Source of the DNA: Elysia crispata
Taxonomy: Eukaryota > Mollusca > Gastropoda > Plakobranchidae
DNA: 64,000 nucleotides
Reading direction: 5' to 3'
NCBI GenBank assembly: GCA_033675545.1
Contig: JAWDGP010002696.1
Span: forward strand, 62,001-126,000
Part shown: positions 24,462-39,300 of the stretch, in pieces
Layout of the letters: every line of letters starts with the position of its first letter
Position numbering within the stretch: the first letter of the stretch is position 1
Notes under the pieces: generated by a model
Seen by the model: the letters and a program-made list of their open reading frames with translations, nothing else
The model's database searches: none
What the model was told of the DNA's origin: nothing
Program-made: the position numbers and the translations under genes

Positions 24462-27400
24462 TCAATCCTCTTGCTTTTCATCAATGACATCATTATTTGT
24501 TTTCTCAGCTTCCAAACTTTCATCTTTGACACTTTGTTGACCATTTTCTGTGTGAGATTCAGGTTCAGGTCCATGCTCTTCATCTAAGCCGGCAATGATA
24601 TCTTCCAGAGCTTTCAGCATATCTTTAGCCTTGAAAGGGAATACATTTTTAAGAGTAGAGTCAACATCCTCATCCTCTCTTACTTGACAATGAGGGTAAG
24701 GGATGGAGAATAAGACATGATGCATTTTAAAAAGTTCTAAACATATAAATTATAAGTCAGCAAGAGCCAATCTTTCCAAAGAACACAAAACTGATTAGAT
24801 GCAACCAAAGTCTAAATATCAATATTAATGTAAAAAATGAAATGCTACCCATGGAAAAACAGTCAGCTATGCATTGCTGCATAGCACAGTGCGTAAATTT
24901 ACATTTGCTGCAAAAAAAAAAGCCAAATTGAAATATATAATAAAATTTGAGGCATAAAAACTGAAGTACTATTAACACTTTCAGTTGCAGCAGTGCGTTT
25001 GTATTAAAAAAAAAGCTTCATGAATTCTTGATTTAGGCTTCTCAGTTCATAGTAACGCTTTTAATACAAATTTATATTAAACAATGGGAATAATGTAACC
25101 AATAACCATTCAATTATATGATGTATTTAAAGCGCTTTTATGGTAAGGAATTTCTGTTCCATCGCAACTTCAGAATCTTTCATGAAAGATGGATTTTGAA
25201 TTCAGAAAGAGAGAGAGAGAGTTTGTGTGTTTGTGCTTGAAATTTACATAAAAATAAAATTTGATTAATCTACAATACAATGGAGTAAGATCTAACATAC
25301 AATCTCCTCAAAAAAATACCCACACAAAGCAAAAACGACTGAAATAAGAAAAATTCTGGATTTTTCAAAATTTGATGTAAGTGATGTATGCAATGTTATC
25401 TTGGATTCAATGGAAGTATGAAATTAAATGTTTCTGAAATACAAATTTGGATATTAAACTATTTGAAAAAGACATTTAAGTTCTTTTTAAAAACGAAAGA
25501 GATATCGTACTGTGTTACACTGATAAAAATAAATACACTTAGATTTATATTGGAAGACAATAAGGCTAACAAAGAAGATATCAAACTATAGAATGTCAAA
25601 GATTCATCATAATAATGCACTTCTGTTTCCTATTATTTTTTTCTTTCAATAACACATACTGTAACGCTGATTTGACTGAAATGATTCTTACCTGCTTTGC
25701 CATTGATTCATCTTCCATCTCTGCTGCTTTTTTCCACAATTCCTTGCACAGCTCCACATCTTCATTCTTCATAGCCACATGTCCACCAACCAGCATTATG
25801 GACTGATTGTCTGAGTTAGCCTCTACAACTTCCCTCAAGAGCTCATATGCCTTGTCAAACTTGTGCGCCAATCGATATGTGTCAAAAAGCTTTGTTTTCA
25901 ATTCCTGGGAAGGTCAGCATAATGCCAGGCAATAATGACTTGATAATATGATAAAATGTTTAGAGTGAAAATCATTCATATATATAAAATTTACACCTGT
26001 GCAGACTAAGAAATATTAAGTTTTGCTCAAAGGATAAAAGTAGAGCTGCTTAAACATAATATTAAATCGCAAGCCTAGTCCCGTTTTAATTCCAAATTTT
26101 ACATACTCCTAAAGAAAAGCATTGAATCTTAAACTTCAAGGAATAAAACTCTTAATCTTGCAATGTACTGTGAAACAAATCTCCCTGAAAGTCAGAAAAA
26201 AATGATAACAAGGTGGGATGTGAGATACACTGCACATCAATGGGCCAATGCAAGTGTACATGGCAAATTAAGAAAGTAAGTTAAACCTGACTGACAGTGC
26301 ATTGAATTAATGATGAACCCCCCCCCCAAAAAAAAAAAACCCAACAAAAACCAAGTGCCACATGACTTATATCGTTAAAGGCCTGGGTAGCTAAATGTTA
26401 AGCACATTTTTTGTGCACAAAGTTGGACACATAAAAATTGGAATAAGAAACTATTCCTTCTAATCAGCAGGGGCCTCAATTGTCTAAGATATCCCTCTTC
26501 ATCTGTCCACTCACTTGAGAATCTGGATATTTGTCCAGACCAGCTTTAAGGACTAATTCAGTAGCTTGCTGGTTCTCTGCATTGATGCACCATATTGCAC
26601 CAGCATCATAGGCTGTCCACAGGAAGTCTGGGTTGTGTTCATCCATTGTCTTAACTATCTTGAGAAGCAAGTCTGTGTCACCACTAGGCAGGACATGATT
26701 TTGTGCAACATAAGCACTCAATTCATTGTCACCTGGCCATCTGGATAGTTGAAAAGAAATTGACATACATATGAAATTTAAAGAAGTTGAGGATCCAAAC
26801 TTTGACAAAAATGATAACAACGGAAACTTGATAACGCTGCGCAAAGCTATTATTATTGCATCAGAAGTTTACAGAAAAAAAGCATTGTCTGACATTAACA
26901 AGTCAACATGATAGTTCTCAAATTAAAAAAAAATTCATGAAGTTTAAAATCTATAATGTATGGAGCCCTGACTGAAAAAAGCTTATAAAAAAGTTAAAAG
27001 GCAAGGTGCTTTTCATGGGTTCCCTTTATTCTCTTGAGGCAGGCTTTCACACCAAGTTAACTATTTCCTTATATCAACTCTTGTTTTGACTTCATTCTCT
27101 TGTTATTACAGGATTATTGCTTTTCTGAAATTAGGATTAAAAAAAAAGAAAAAAAAAGAAAAAAAAGGGCTGTAAACGAGGAATGCTATTTTTATATCTT
27201 GTTAAACCCTCTTTAATGAAATTAAATACAGGATATTATGTGTACATTCCTGGGTACCTGAATGGTGTATTGTGCGTGAATGGATCTAATATATGTTCAG
27301 TACAGTTCAGAAAAGTTTCCATTATTATAAGAGAGGGATTTTCTTTGTTTTAAATTCAAATGTGGCAAAAAAATGTGGTTTTCAAAGTCTTTATTCCAGG

Positions 27401-30400
27401 AGTTCTCAGTTTTCACAGTCTTGTTATTAATGAGTTCTAATTTTTAAATAAACTAATAAGCAATCCAAATCATATCTGAGTTTCATGCATCTCCCAAACA
27501 TTAATAAAACACCAAGCCAAATTAGGATCGTAGAGCTTTTAAGACGGTAAGAAATGGTATGAAAGTTCAGCTCCACTTAGAATTACTCACATCTCCTCCA
27601 GAGCATACTGCACTGTATACTCTCGAGGCCTTTCAGGCTTCTCCTTTGGCAGGCGTCGCTGGTCACATGCGTCAAGCAATATGTATACACTCTTTTGAGC
27701 TGTTTTGGGTAAAGCCAGATGACAGAGAGCTATGTTGGCTGCCTCCTCAAAATGACCCTTAGAAATGAGGTAGCGAATCATCTCACGATGAACTGAGGCT
27801 GCACCTTGATCCACACGGTTCTCTCTTTGGAGCATAGAGACTGAAAGCAGCAAGACAATCCATCTTTACAAATATAACTCAAAGTATGCCTTCCTCAATT
27901 CATATCAATTGACACAATTGAAACTATAGTTTCTTTGAGATCAATTTACAGTGCTTCTAAAGATTTTAATTTGAAGAAGAAAATCTTCTGCATTACACTG
28001 CACACATTAGATTTATGAAAAAGACAAAGCAGATGAAATTCCTATTTTCACACACACTCCTATCCCCCACTCTAAAAAAGCAACAAACCAACAACAATAA
28101 AAAAAAACAACACACAAAAAACAAAACAAATAGAAACAGCAACAACAAACCATGAAAATCTACAAAAGCTGCACTAAGTTTGCATTCAGAAATAACCTAT
28201 TTTATTTTTGAGAGATCTATATTAAACATTTAAAAATCTAACTATAATCAAGAAATGGTTTTACATAAAATTATTAGATAAATCATGTTCTGATTCTTTG
28301 ACACTATGAAGGTAACCACCTAATTCTTAAAACACACGATTAAAAAAGCCAAGACACTCACAGACACGTCTAAAGATAGGGAGTGCTTCTTCATACTTTT
28401 CTTGACAAATGAGATACAGAACAAGATTTTCTTGAGACTGCCACATCTCAGTTTGCTCCAGCTTTACTTTATTGAACTAAATCATAAGATAAAAAGATAT
28501 GTCTAAAAATAAATTTTATTATGAAGGCATGACATTGTTTTCTATAAGTACATGTATGAGTTGGATTTGTAGAATCTTGGAAAAAAAATTCTTATTACTC
28601 CCAAAAGCACTGAATGAAAAATTGTTTCCAAACATCAGTGCTCAATGAAAACCATTTTTTAATAGCTTAAAATTCCCTAAATTTACCAAAGAATGCTGCA
28701 CAGAGACAGATGCCTCATAGTTATATCAAGCTGAAGATAAAACTGGTTGAACAGTATCTGACAGGGACACCAGATGAATTATCTGGCTCTGCAATTAAAA
28801 AGTATATGAACATTTTAGTTTCTTTTGAAATGCAATTAACACTATGCACAAGTTAAGAAATAAAATTTCTTTTGCAATAGAACAAATCATAAAATAAATG
28901 GGATAACTTTCATTCATATTTCATTAAGATAAAGAGATAAGAATCATATTTTAATTCAATGTTATCTAAAATTTGCCTAATACTTATCAGTGTACTTATC
29001 ACATATCTTTTACTTCATATGAGTCAACTAATCAGTTTCTCTATCCCTCTCTCTTTCTCATTCTTTCTCGCCACTTTGGTGAGAAGTTGAATGAGATATC
29101 ATACAATTAAGATAAGTTTTACCTCTAATATTTCAAGAGCTTTGCGGTTCAACTCTTCTGCTTTTGCATAGTTCTTTCTCGGGTAAAACTCCAGTGCACC
29201 AAGATTCAAGTAACAAACTGCAATTGATTCATGATTCCACCCAACAGCATGAGCTTTCACCTCCAGAGACCTTAAACACAGTAAAAATGTCATCAGAATC
29301 GCCCCATTTTATACATTTAAGATCTTGTTTTTCTATATAATACCAAATGGATGGGACATGACAAAATATGATTTCTAAAAATAAAAGCTAGTATTAATAG
29401 CAGTAGCTCTAAAAAACTCAAAATCCCATATCCTTGCTAGTATAATGATATGTGATGTTGCAGGTGAAAAAAAGACACAGTATCATGTAAATTCATTTTG
29501 CAATATGTTATGTCTCTAGCTCTAACTGACAATATGTTTTATCACATTTTTTATGATAACAATTTATCATAAAAAATGATAATTTTATCAAAATCATTTC
29601 CATTTCATTCTGCATCACAAAAACTTTCTTGATTTAAGAAGGGTCCTCAAAATTCTTGGAACAAAATGACAAATTATTCATCATCTTGGAACACTTCTAG
29701 AATCTTGTCTAGAAACAATTTAAAAGCTTTTTTGACTAACATACATATTTGAAATAATGGTTGTGAAATCCAGAGATAAAAAACTTAAACAATAGATTTT
29801 TATTTCTAACCTTAGATACATGGCCTCAGCCTTCTCCACCTCTCCCATCCGTCTATGGCACAAAGCTATGTTTGTCAGTACATTCCCAACCAGAATTGGC
29901 AGATGACCAAAGAAGATTTCCTCAAATGTCTGATACACAATAAAGCACATAATTATTTCAAAATAAGTTGCAAAAAAAAAAAAACTCCACTAAAAATTTA
30001 AATATGTGCTTACAGGCGCAATGTATGGGCTCATTCCGTCCATTTTTTGTTTATCCACTCTGCCTTACAACTAGATGGTGCAAACTAACAAGAAAAGTCA
30101 TCTTTAATATTTCCCTATAATAATAGCACCCATTCACTTTTTCTATTTATTTAAAGAGTACTATATCTCACCCAATTGAAGCTATTTTACTATTCACACA
30201 ACAAAAATTATCAAAAACTTAAGTTTCTTGTAAATAGCTATTACATACAGCAATACAAGACTATCTCAGTTCATTTTTTTCTTTTCTCTGAGAAGGGATA
30301 AATTGAATTACGATTTTCACATAACTTTTACTAGTTGGCCAAAGATTTGAAATGGCTATTTGAAGGAGCTATGTTGGAATGAATTAAAGCCCCCTAAATC

Positions 30401-33197
30401 CCTCTACCTTTTGTATGCTGGAAAAGGACTTATGCAACTTCAGTATAAAGCAATATGATCAATGGCATTTGTTTTTATTCTCAGACCAGTACATTGTAAA
30501 CATTAGTTCTAAGTATTTTGAAATGTAGTGATGATTAATATTAAGTCAAATGTATACTTTGGTTCTCTTTTTGTATCCTTCATGTTATACCTTTCCTCTC
30601 ACTACCTTAAACACTGAACATATATATGGCTCTAAAAAGCAATACTGGCCTACCCGCATAGCATCATTGAAGAATTCCAGAGCTTCTTCTGGGTGGCCTG
30701 TATCCATCTTGATCACTCCAATGTTGACCTTTGCTTCACATATAGCCCTGTTATTACCGAGAGGTTTGTGGTGTTCTATAGACTCAAAGAACAAAGGCTC
30801 TGCCTGCAGAATGCCAATTTAAATACAAAGAATGTTTAATTAACTACTCACAGAGGGTGATGTTGTATCGCAGAGTAAGATTCTTTATATACAAATACAA
30901 ATAAAGCAACTTTCTAGAATAAAAAGTATAAAAGAAAAGTTCTCTCATACCAACTTATGAACTCAAAGCAGAATTATAAATGTATATAGCTTTCTTATCT
31001 TGTACCCCTACAAATTTGTGGCAGTCCAAGATGAGGGCATGCAGTTGCACATACTGCTAAAACAAAAAAACAACAACTCATATTTTCCCAACTAAAGCTA
31101 GCTTAATTTCAGCATCACTGAAAAGTGATACCCAAAACTTAATCAATAGAAAGTAAAAACTTAGCTGATTCAATTTTATTGAGTCTAAATTCAGGATAAG
31201 ATAAAACGTAATGGAAGAACACTCTGCTTTAGAAAAAAATGGGTACAGTATTTAACCTAAAATTCGAAATTGAATAGGGAATCTAGCCCATCCTTGTCTA
31301 GAGCCAGAGCTCAGATTGAAATTCTTTAACTATGTTAGTTTCTGCGCTCTATTTTGTTGGTAAGGAATCACCATGTGCCTGCCTAGAAAACTTCAAAGAA
31401 CTGTTATAAGGCCTAGCTATTTGTAAAGGAAAAAGAAGAGACTAGAAATTTATAAAGAAATAGTTGTAAAAAATTTGAATAGTTATTTTGATTTTTAGGT
31501 AGTATTTTTTTGCAGAAATCCTCCCATTTTAGAGTTCTTCACCCTGCCTTATGCCTATCCAGACCATGATTGTAGGAGAAGTTTGTGTTACAGTGAGGGA
31601 AATGTAGCTTCTAATTTCAGAGGCATAAGAACTACAATTCTATGTGAAGATAGCTCACTGTTCAGTTTCACAGGCATATAAGAACATCATGAATGTTTAT
31701 ATATACTAAAAACAAAGCCCTTCATTTCATCATTTCAGACACTAGAATAACTTGCTTTTGAAAAATAGTTTTTACTTTGATTTTCTTAAAGGTCAACAAT
31801 TAAGTTTTGTATGTTTTCTTTCTTAATGATTTTTTTTCAGAGGAAAACAACATGATGGCACAGTGTGTAATCTTCAAGACAGCATTCTAAGAAATCAAAT
31901 TGTTAGAGGAATAATATTTGTCAGGTATTATTTAAATTTGAAAATGCAAAATGATCTAATGCACTAACAACATGTTTGGTTTTATTTTTTTTTATATGGA
32001 CCCAAGCTTTATTTAAGTAATTTAGGAATCACAAAATCAGACCGATATATACAATGAATGGACACTCAGGATACAATTTTTTTTTATCTCAACCTTGAAT
32101 GAACACATCCTTGTCTTTGCTAAGCTTAAAAGTTTTACTGTTCCAAAATACAATGGATAAATCTCAATCATTTAGATCTAATAGATTCAAGTCTATATAT
32201 CTATTAAAATGTGTTAAGTTTCTGACTTTGATAGAGATTAAACATAACGTTGACACAATTGCACTGTACTTTGATAAAATACCAACCTTTACTGCCCTGA
32301 ACATGAATTGGAGATCCTACATATATCTAAGTCTTACAAATACTAACTTACCTCCTCATACTTCTTCTGTTTTAGATACAAGACTCCAAGTCCATTACAC
32401 GTGAAAGCCAAGGTCTGCTTTATCCTAGGGTCATACATTTCTGCCAATAATCTTAATGAAAGAGATCCAAAAACAATTAAGCACTAGATGGAAAAATTTG
32501 CTTTATCACAAAAAGTAAATAGCAAGGTAGATGAGCATACATTGGCCAACAATATTCATGTACAATAGAGAACTAGAATACAACATTGATCTTGTTTCCT
32601 TCCAAGAACCAAAAAAGAAAGCAATCACTTAATAGAATATAACTTTAAACAAAGAGACTATGGATCTTCTTTGTAATCTGCTTTTTCCTGATTTTTAATT
32701 TAGGTCTTTTTCTTCATACCACTAGTACACAAATGTTGTTATAATGTAATCTTTAAAGAATTAATCTCACATTTGATACATGTATGCATATCATAGCCTC
32801 AAAAGAACAATGGGCCGAACAAAAATTTAAAAATGGGTAAAATAGGAAATTTTTTTACCCGCGGCAATCTACCATCACTGATTCATGAAGAGGTCTTGCT
32901 TTGTTAAACTCTGTGTACTCCACATATGCACATGCCAGATAGTATTTATTGTCTCTAAGGAGACTTTTTCTCACATCTTCTCTAAGCCTGCCTTCCATAC
33001 TTTCCTGGTAATAAAAAAATATAAAATAATTTTATTTATACAAAAATATGTTAAAAAATATTCAAAAGTTGCGTGCTCTTAATAATCTACAGTGGCGTAA
33101 AAGCAGTGTTAGTACAAGCAGCAGCAGCAGCAGCAGCAGGAGGAATAGTAGTATTAGTAGTAGTAGTAGTAGTAGTAGTAGCAGTAGCAGTAGCAGC

Positions 33198-33244
<47 letters not shown>

Positions 33245-33246
33245 TA

Positions 33247-33312
<66 letters not shown>

Positions 33313-36300
33313 CGTATAAACAAGGATATCCACCTAAATCATGTGCACCCATATCTGTAGTTTCTATTGTAGGCAATACAATGTTTTGATTCACATTGTA
33401 TTTTACTATTTTTAAAGGCATTAATGCAAAAAAATTAATTAAATAAATCAATGAAAATTTGAATACATTTGTAAAATTTTTTAACAGGACCTGCATGATA
33501 TTACAAAAGCAGCACTCTGATCTATTTTCATCTATACTTAAAAAACTAATAGACATACAACTGCCTCTTTCTTCCAGATCTTCACTGAAATCTGTTCTTT
33601 GGCAAACCATATACTATTAAGAAATGCCTTGCGGTTGACAACAATCCATGACACATTTATGCTTTCTTGAAAGAAGTTTCACTTTTTGGGAGTACAAATA
33701 CAGAGTGGACTTTTATGGTAATATAAGGATTCATAAATCTACATGTGTGTTTAAAATTAGAAAAGATCATACTCTTAATTTTTGAAAATACATACCTGGC
33801 AATCCAAATTCATTGCTGACTTATTACTTCTCCCAAGACTGAATTTCTAAATAATACAAATTACAGGCCTCTTGCCATGCAGTTTTAAAAACATCCTAAC
33901 TTTTGAAAATACATAAATAGAAATCTAAAATCATTGCTGACTTTTTGTCTCTCCTGAAATTGCAAAAATAGTATTTCCCTAACACAATATTTCTTTGAAT
34001 GCAAATTTTTTACAAGCCCCTTGCCATGCATGAATTACTAAATAAACACCCCTACCGCAAAATGCTAAGGATGAACATGGATCCGACTTAATAGTGAAAA
34101 TTCATGGCTTGTGCACCAGGTAAAGGCAATTTAAATACGTTTGTAGATTTAGCTAAAAGACTTACTAGGACTTGAACAATCCTTTCAAATACACGGATTG
34201 CAGCATGGTGCTGACATGCAGTAGAAAACATGTTTGTCATGGACTTTAAGACTGGCAGGAGCTGTTAAAACAGAGATAAAGGTTGGCAATGTCTATTTTT
34301 TAGAAAAGGTGTAGAGAGCAATGTTAAAGTATAAAATGTAATTTAGGCATCCTTATTTGTTGCTGTATACATCAATAAATCAAATAAGAAAAAAAATTGA
34401 TGAAGCCAATGAGACAACATTCAAAAACATTGAGGAAATTTCTGGAAAGAAAACATGCTCATCTACAAAAAAGCATGGCATCATTTTAGAAAAATCAAAA
34501 AATCCTAGACAGATGGGCAGAGTACATTAGAGAACTTTTCAAAGACCACAGAAAGGATTAAAATATAATGAAGCGTAATTTCGCTGATCCACCTATCATG
34601 AAATAAGAGATCCAGGTAGTAATAAGAGAGATGAAATTAATCAAAGTAACAAGCTCAGACAGTATACCAGTGGAACTTTAAGAAGCACTTGAAGACTATG
34701 GAATTAATAAGATCACAAAATTACTCTATAGAATCTATGACATGTCGGATTCCATCAGATATCTGCAAATTTATAGCACTGCCAAAGAAACCAGAGGCAA
34801 CAGAGTGTAAATTGCATAGAACCATCAGTCTTATGAGTCATATCACCAAAATACTTTTAAGAATCAACATGATGTAAGTCAGGAACAAAATTAAACCAGA
34901 AACAGCAGAGAAATAGTGTAGCTTTGTGCATGTGAAAGGAAAAGGTAGAACAAATGCTATTCACATACTTGGGACTACAATTAAATGAGCTCTGGAAGTA
35001 TAACAAGAGATAATCTGTGCTTCATTGACTACACCAAAGCATTTGCCAAAGTGTAACATGAAGAGATAATCACACAACTAACACAGTAGCAGATACATGG
35101 AGGAGACCTACGAGTGATCAGAAACATGCACTGGGAACAAACAGCAGCAATACGACTTGTTGGGGAAATCAGCTCATTTAAAAAAATAAAGTGTGGTGTC
35201 AGACAAGAATGTGTGCTACTCCAGACCTTTTCTCTCTTTTTAAAATGAAACGATTATACAAAAACCTAGAAGGCTACCCAGAAATTAAAGAATCTCTCTA
35301 AAATGAAACGATTATACAAAAACCTAGAAAGCTACCCGGAAATTAAAGAAGGAGGGCACAACGTAAACAACCTGAGATATGCTAATGACACTGTATTAAT
35401 TGCAGAAAATAAAAAAAAAACTTGCAACAATCATTACACATTGTGGAAGAAGAAAGCAGAAAGAAAGGATGAGAATTAAATAGCAAAAAGATACAAGTAA
35501 TGGTCGTAAGTCCACAGATAAAGATCTTTATAAACGCAAATAAACTCAAGCAAAGTGATCAATACAAATACTTGGGTTCTTTAATAAACTGATATTGCAT
35601 CAAGAATAGCGCAAGCACAAAAGTTTTCAAAGAATGAAACCAATACTGATAAATAAACACATCTCCATTCACACAAGAAGAAGAGCACTGGAGTGCCATA
35701 TTGAACCCATCCTGATGTTTGGATGCGAAGCCTTGGCAATTTTAAAACTGCTACAAAAGAAACTGAAGCCTACAGAAATATAGTTTCTACAGAGAATTCT
35801 ATGAATCTCAAAGGCTGCAAAAAAAATCAAACAAAACAGTGTTACAAGAAGCCGACACAACCAGATCACTCACAAATAGAATACATTAGCACCAGGCAAC
35901 CTTTTTGGGCTATGTGATGAGAAGAGAGAAGCAAGAGCATCATGCAACAAGTGGAACAATCCAAGAAAAACTCAGCATGGAAAAACAGCATGAAAAGATG
36001 CTGGATGGTCTAACAAAGTGGATAAAAATAGAACACATGAAAATGCAGTGGAAGCTACTAAGGATAGAGATGCTTGGAAGGTCATAATCGTCTACACTTA
36101 AGAGCATGGCACCTGTTTGATTGATTGATACATCATTAACATGAGCGCACACAAAGGTCATCGCCTCTTGTGTAACTTTCCTGGGATTTTAAACAATTTA
36201 GAACTATATCTCTTGTGTACATAAATATGAAAAAAAAACCTTTACAATTTTTGAGCCTTTGATCTAGTATTACCAGGTAGCCTGGTGGGTCTTCTCCCGA

Positions 36301-39300
36301 CAGATTGCTCCTGTGCTGTGCATTGTACACATCACAAATGGCTAGATCAAATGAGCTGAGCAGTTTGTGGCAGATCTCATTCTGGTCAAGTCCTGTTGCA
36401 GCCCACAGATCAATCAACTCATACTCGCTCTTCCTGTGAATATGAAATACTATATTAATTACAAACCTGTAAGTATAGGTATGGCTTTGAAAAACAGGTG
36501 TATTGGATAGAGGGAAAAAAAGTGACTGAGGCATTTTCCTGAAACAGTATTTGAAAGACAAAACTATTGCTTGAATTTAATGAGAAAATTCATTGAAGTG
36601 AACATTAATGCCTAATACAGATGCTTAGGAATCTGGTCTGAATCAGAGCCTCTGCAGAAACACTACCTTTATTATAATCTCATAATAAAACAAAATAAGT
36701 TTAAAAAAAAAATAAAAATGAAGACAGCAGATGGAATGCTGCTTCTTGTATTTTCATAGAAAAGATCTCAGAGCCTTTACAAAGTTTTACAATATTCAAG
36801 ATAGAGGCATCTTGAAATGCAACGAAACAGTGATGTAAACAATGTACATAAACTGACTGAATCTTAGTGAAAAGGGTACAAAAATGAATGGCAATAAGCT
36901 AGTGAAGAATATCAGCAAACATAAATCAGAGAAGAATTCATCAAAGCAAATCCAGATATATTTACAAAACAGCTGCTTTTTGGTATATGATATGAAAGGC
37001 CCTTTTTTCTATAAAGGCTATTTTGTCAAGGGACTGAATTGGTTTCTTTGATTCAAAAATAATTTATTTTGTATCAAAGTTCAAACTTAACTGGCCAAAA
37101 GACTCACTGCTCTAATACATGAAAAACCCTGATATCGCTCAGGGTGTGAATGAGGCCAGCTGTGTCCCCCACACTTTTCTGTAGCCATGGCAACTCATTT
37201 GCCACTCTCCTCAAAGCCAAGTTAGAGAAATCTGCACCCTTGTCTAATTCCTGCAGAAATTAAAGGATAAAAATCAGGCTATATAAAAATACAAATGCAA
37301 TCACATTTTTTAAAAGTGTTTTTTAAAAAGTGATTACCAAAGCAGAAAATTTGTCTAATTTTATACATGTCATGAAACATCAGCAAGCTTTCTCCTCTTT
37401 CCTTCCATTGAGTCCTTAAGTATCGTTTTCTTTTCTTAAACTTATAAAATATTGGTTCATCATATATCTAGCAGAAGGAATTCACCATAAATGATAGTAG
37501 ACCTGCTTCACTATTATTTCATGCAGATATATGTTTGTTTATTCTTTGGCACTTCCTTAGATAGCCATTGAGAGAACCAAATAAGTCCTTACAATCTTTA
37601 TTAACAAACACTTGATTCAGCGGGTTGAGGGGAAGGAGGTTGGGGCTCCACTAAAGTAAAGGTGAATCAGAATTCTTCCAAGCAAAGTTCACATTCACAA
37701 ACAAATTTGATAAAAAAAAAAGTATTACAAAGAATTAAAATAAATTTCAATCCCACTGACATTTTTTGTTGCAAAAGTTCATTGTTGGTGATAGCAAAAA
37801 TTTTTGCTTAAGTTTTTCTTGCTATCTTGCTGAGATGACACTTACCTTAAAATGCTACATATAAATAAATCCATTTCAAAACAAAATGTGGTTCATTAGT
37901 GCATATAAAGGACAGCACTTTTTTTTCTTTGAAAAACAATGAATCCAAAAACTTTTCATATTTGCAATAACAAAACATATTAGGTCTAGGCAGTCACAGT
38001 ACAAACAAAACATTTAAAATGTGCACTACTGACCCCTTAAAATTTCAGGAAAGTCTTGCTCTAAATAGGAATTGCTAATTAAAAGATTATCTCTTCATTT
38101 GAAATAGACAAGTACCAATGGAAAAGTTTGTTTAGATTTTGGATTGATTGGCTGTAGTGAGGTCCCTTTGCATAATGACCATATTCAAATGATATAATAA
38201 TTCCTTTCAATGTTCAAATGAATCATTGCCCCATTCTAGTAATCTTCTTTGTAATAGATAGTTGATAAGAAAAAGTAATTTCAGCAAGCATAATTTGATA
38301 AGCTTTCCTTAAAAATTTACTTCTTTTTTATCTTCTATGACTAAAGACAAAATTGTTGCGCAGCGAATTGTGATGTTCTTAAATAATTATAAAACAAAAG
38401 AGGTAAAAAATTTCAATTAAATCAGTTCAAGAATCTCATAAAAACTACTTATAGGGACTGTTCTTTTTCTGCACACATAAACACCAAAAGAAATATTTTA
38501 CTTTTTAATTCACAAAGTTTAAATATGTAAAGGATCCTAATATATCAAATGCAACAATTTTGAAATAAGAGGAGAAACACATATCACAGTAGAAAATTTC
38601 CCCAATACAATCTCAAAAGAGCTTGTAACTTACAACGTATGCCATATGTCTGATTTTTCATGACAAGATGCCTAGCCCACGTACTTTGTACATCCTAGAT
38701 TTCGCTGATTTTGCCATTCCTCATGACGCTTAGACGTACAAATTATGTCGTGTTTTATACTGCGCAAAAGAGGTACTAAATGCAAAGAAATTAAAATTTG
38801 ATTGCATAATTGAATTCAGCAATGTTGAAAATGTGCAAATCATACCACTCTTCAAACCAGAATAAGCCCTGTCATGGTGATTGAAAATAGCTGTGGCACG
38901 AATAGGTTAATATCAACACCTTTGAATATGACACAAGCATGATACAATTCATTTTGTCTGTTTGTGAGACAAACAAGATTCACATGAACAGATAGCCAGA
39001 AAAACACTTACTGTTATGAACTTACATTTAAATGAATTTAAACTGATCAAACTCATTAACTTTTAAATTTGCATAAAATATTTTTTAAATTTTAAAACAA
39101 AAAGAAATTAACTTTTTATCGACTTTTGAACTGTAAATATAAAACTACGTCACCTATTCAACTTTTTATATCATGAAAAATATAAAAAAAAATATTGTTC
39201 ACCAAATATGCTATATTTTAGCTTCTTATTCCAAATCTACATAAATGTTTGATAAACAAAGATAAGTTCATATCATTTTCAAAACCTTGATATGCATTGC

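Noticed and set aside
33048..33610. Long overlapping open frames of poly-Ser, poly-Asn, poly-Leu and poly-Ile
   Set aside because: They are translations of the trinucleotide microsatellite and have no splice or family support.
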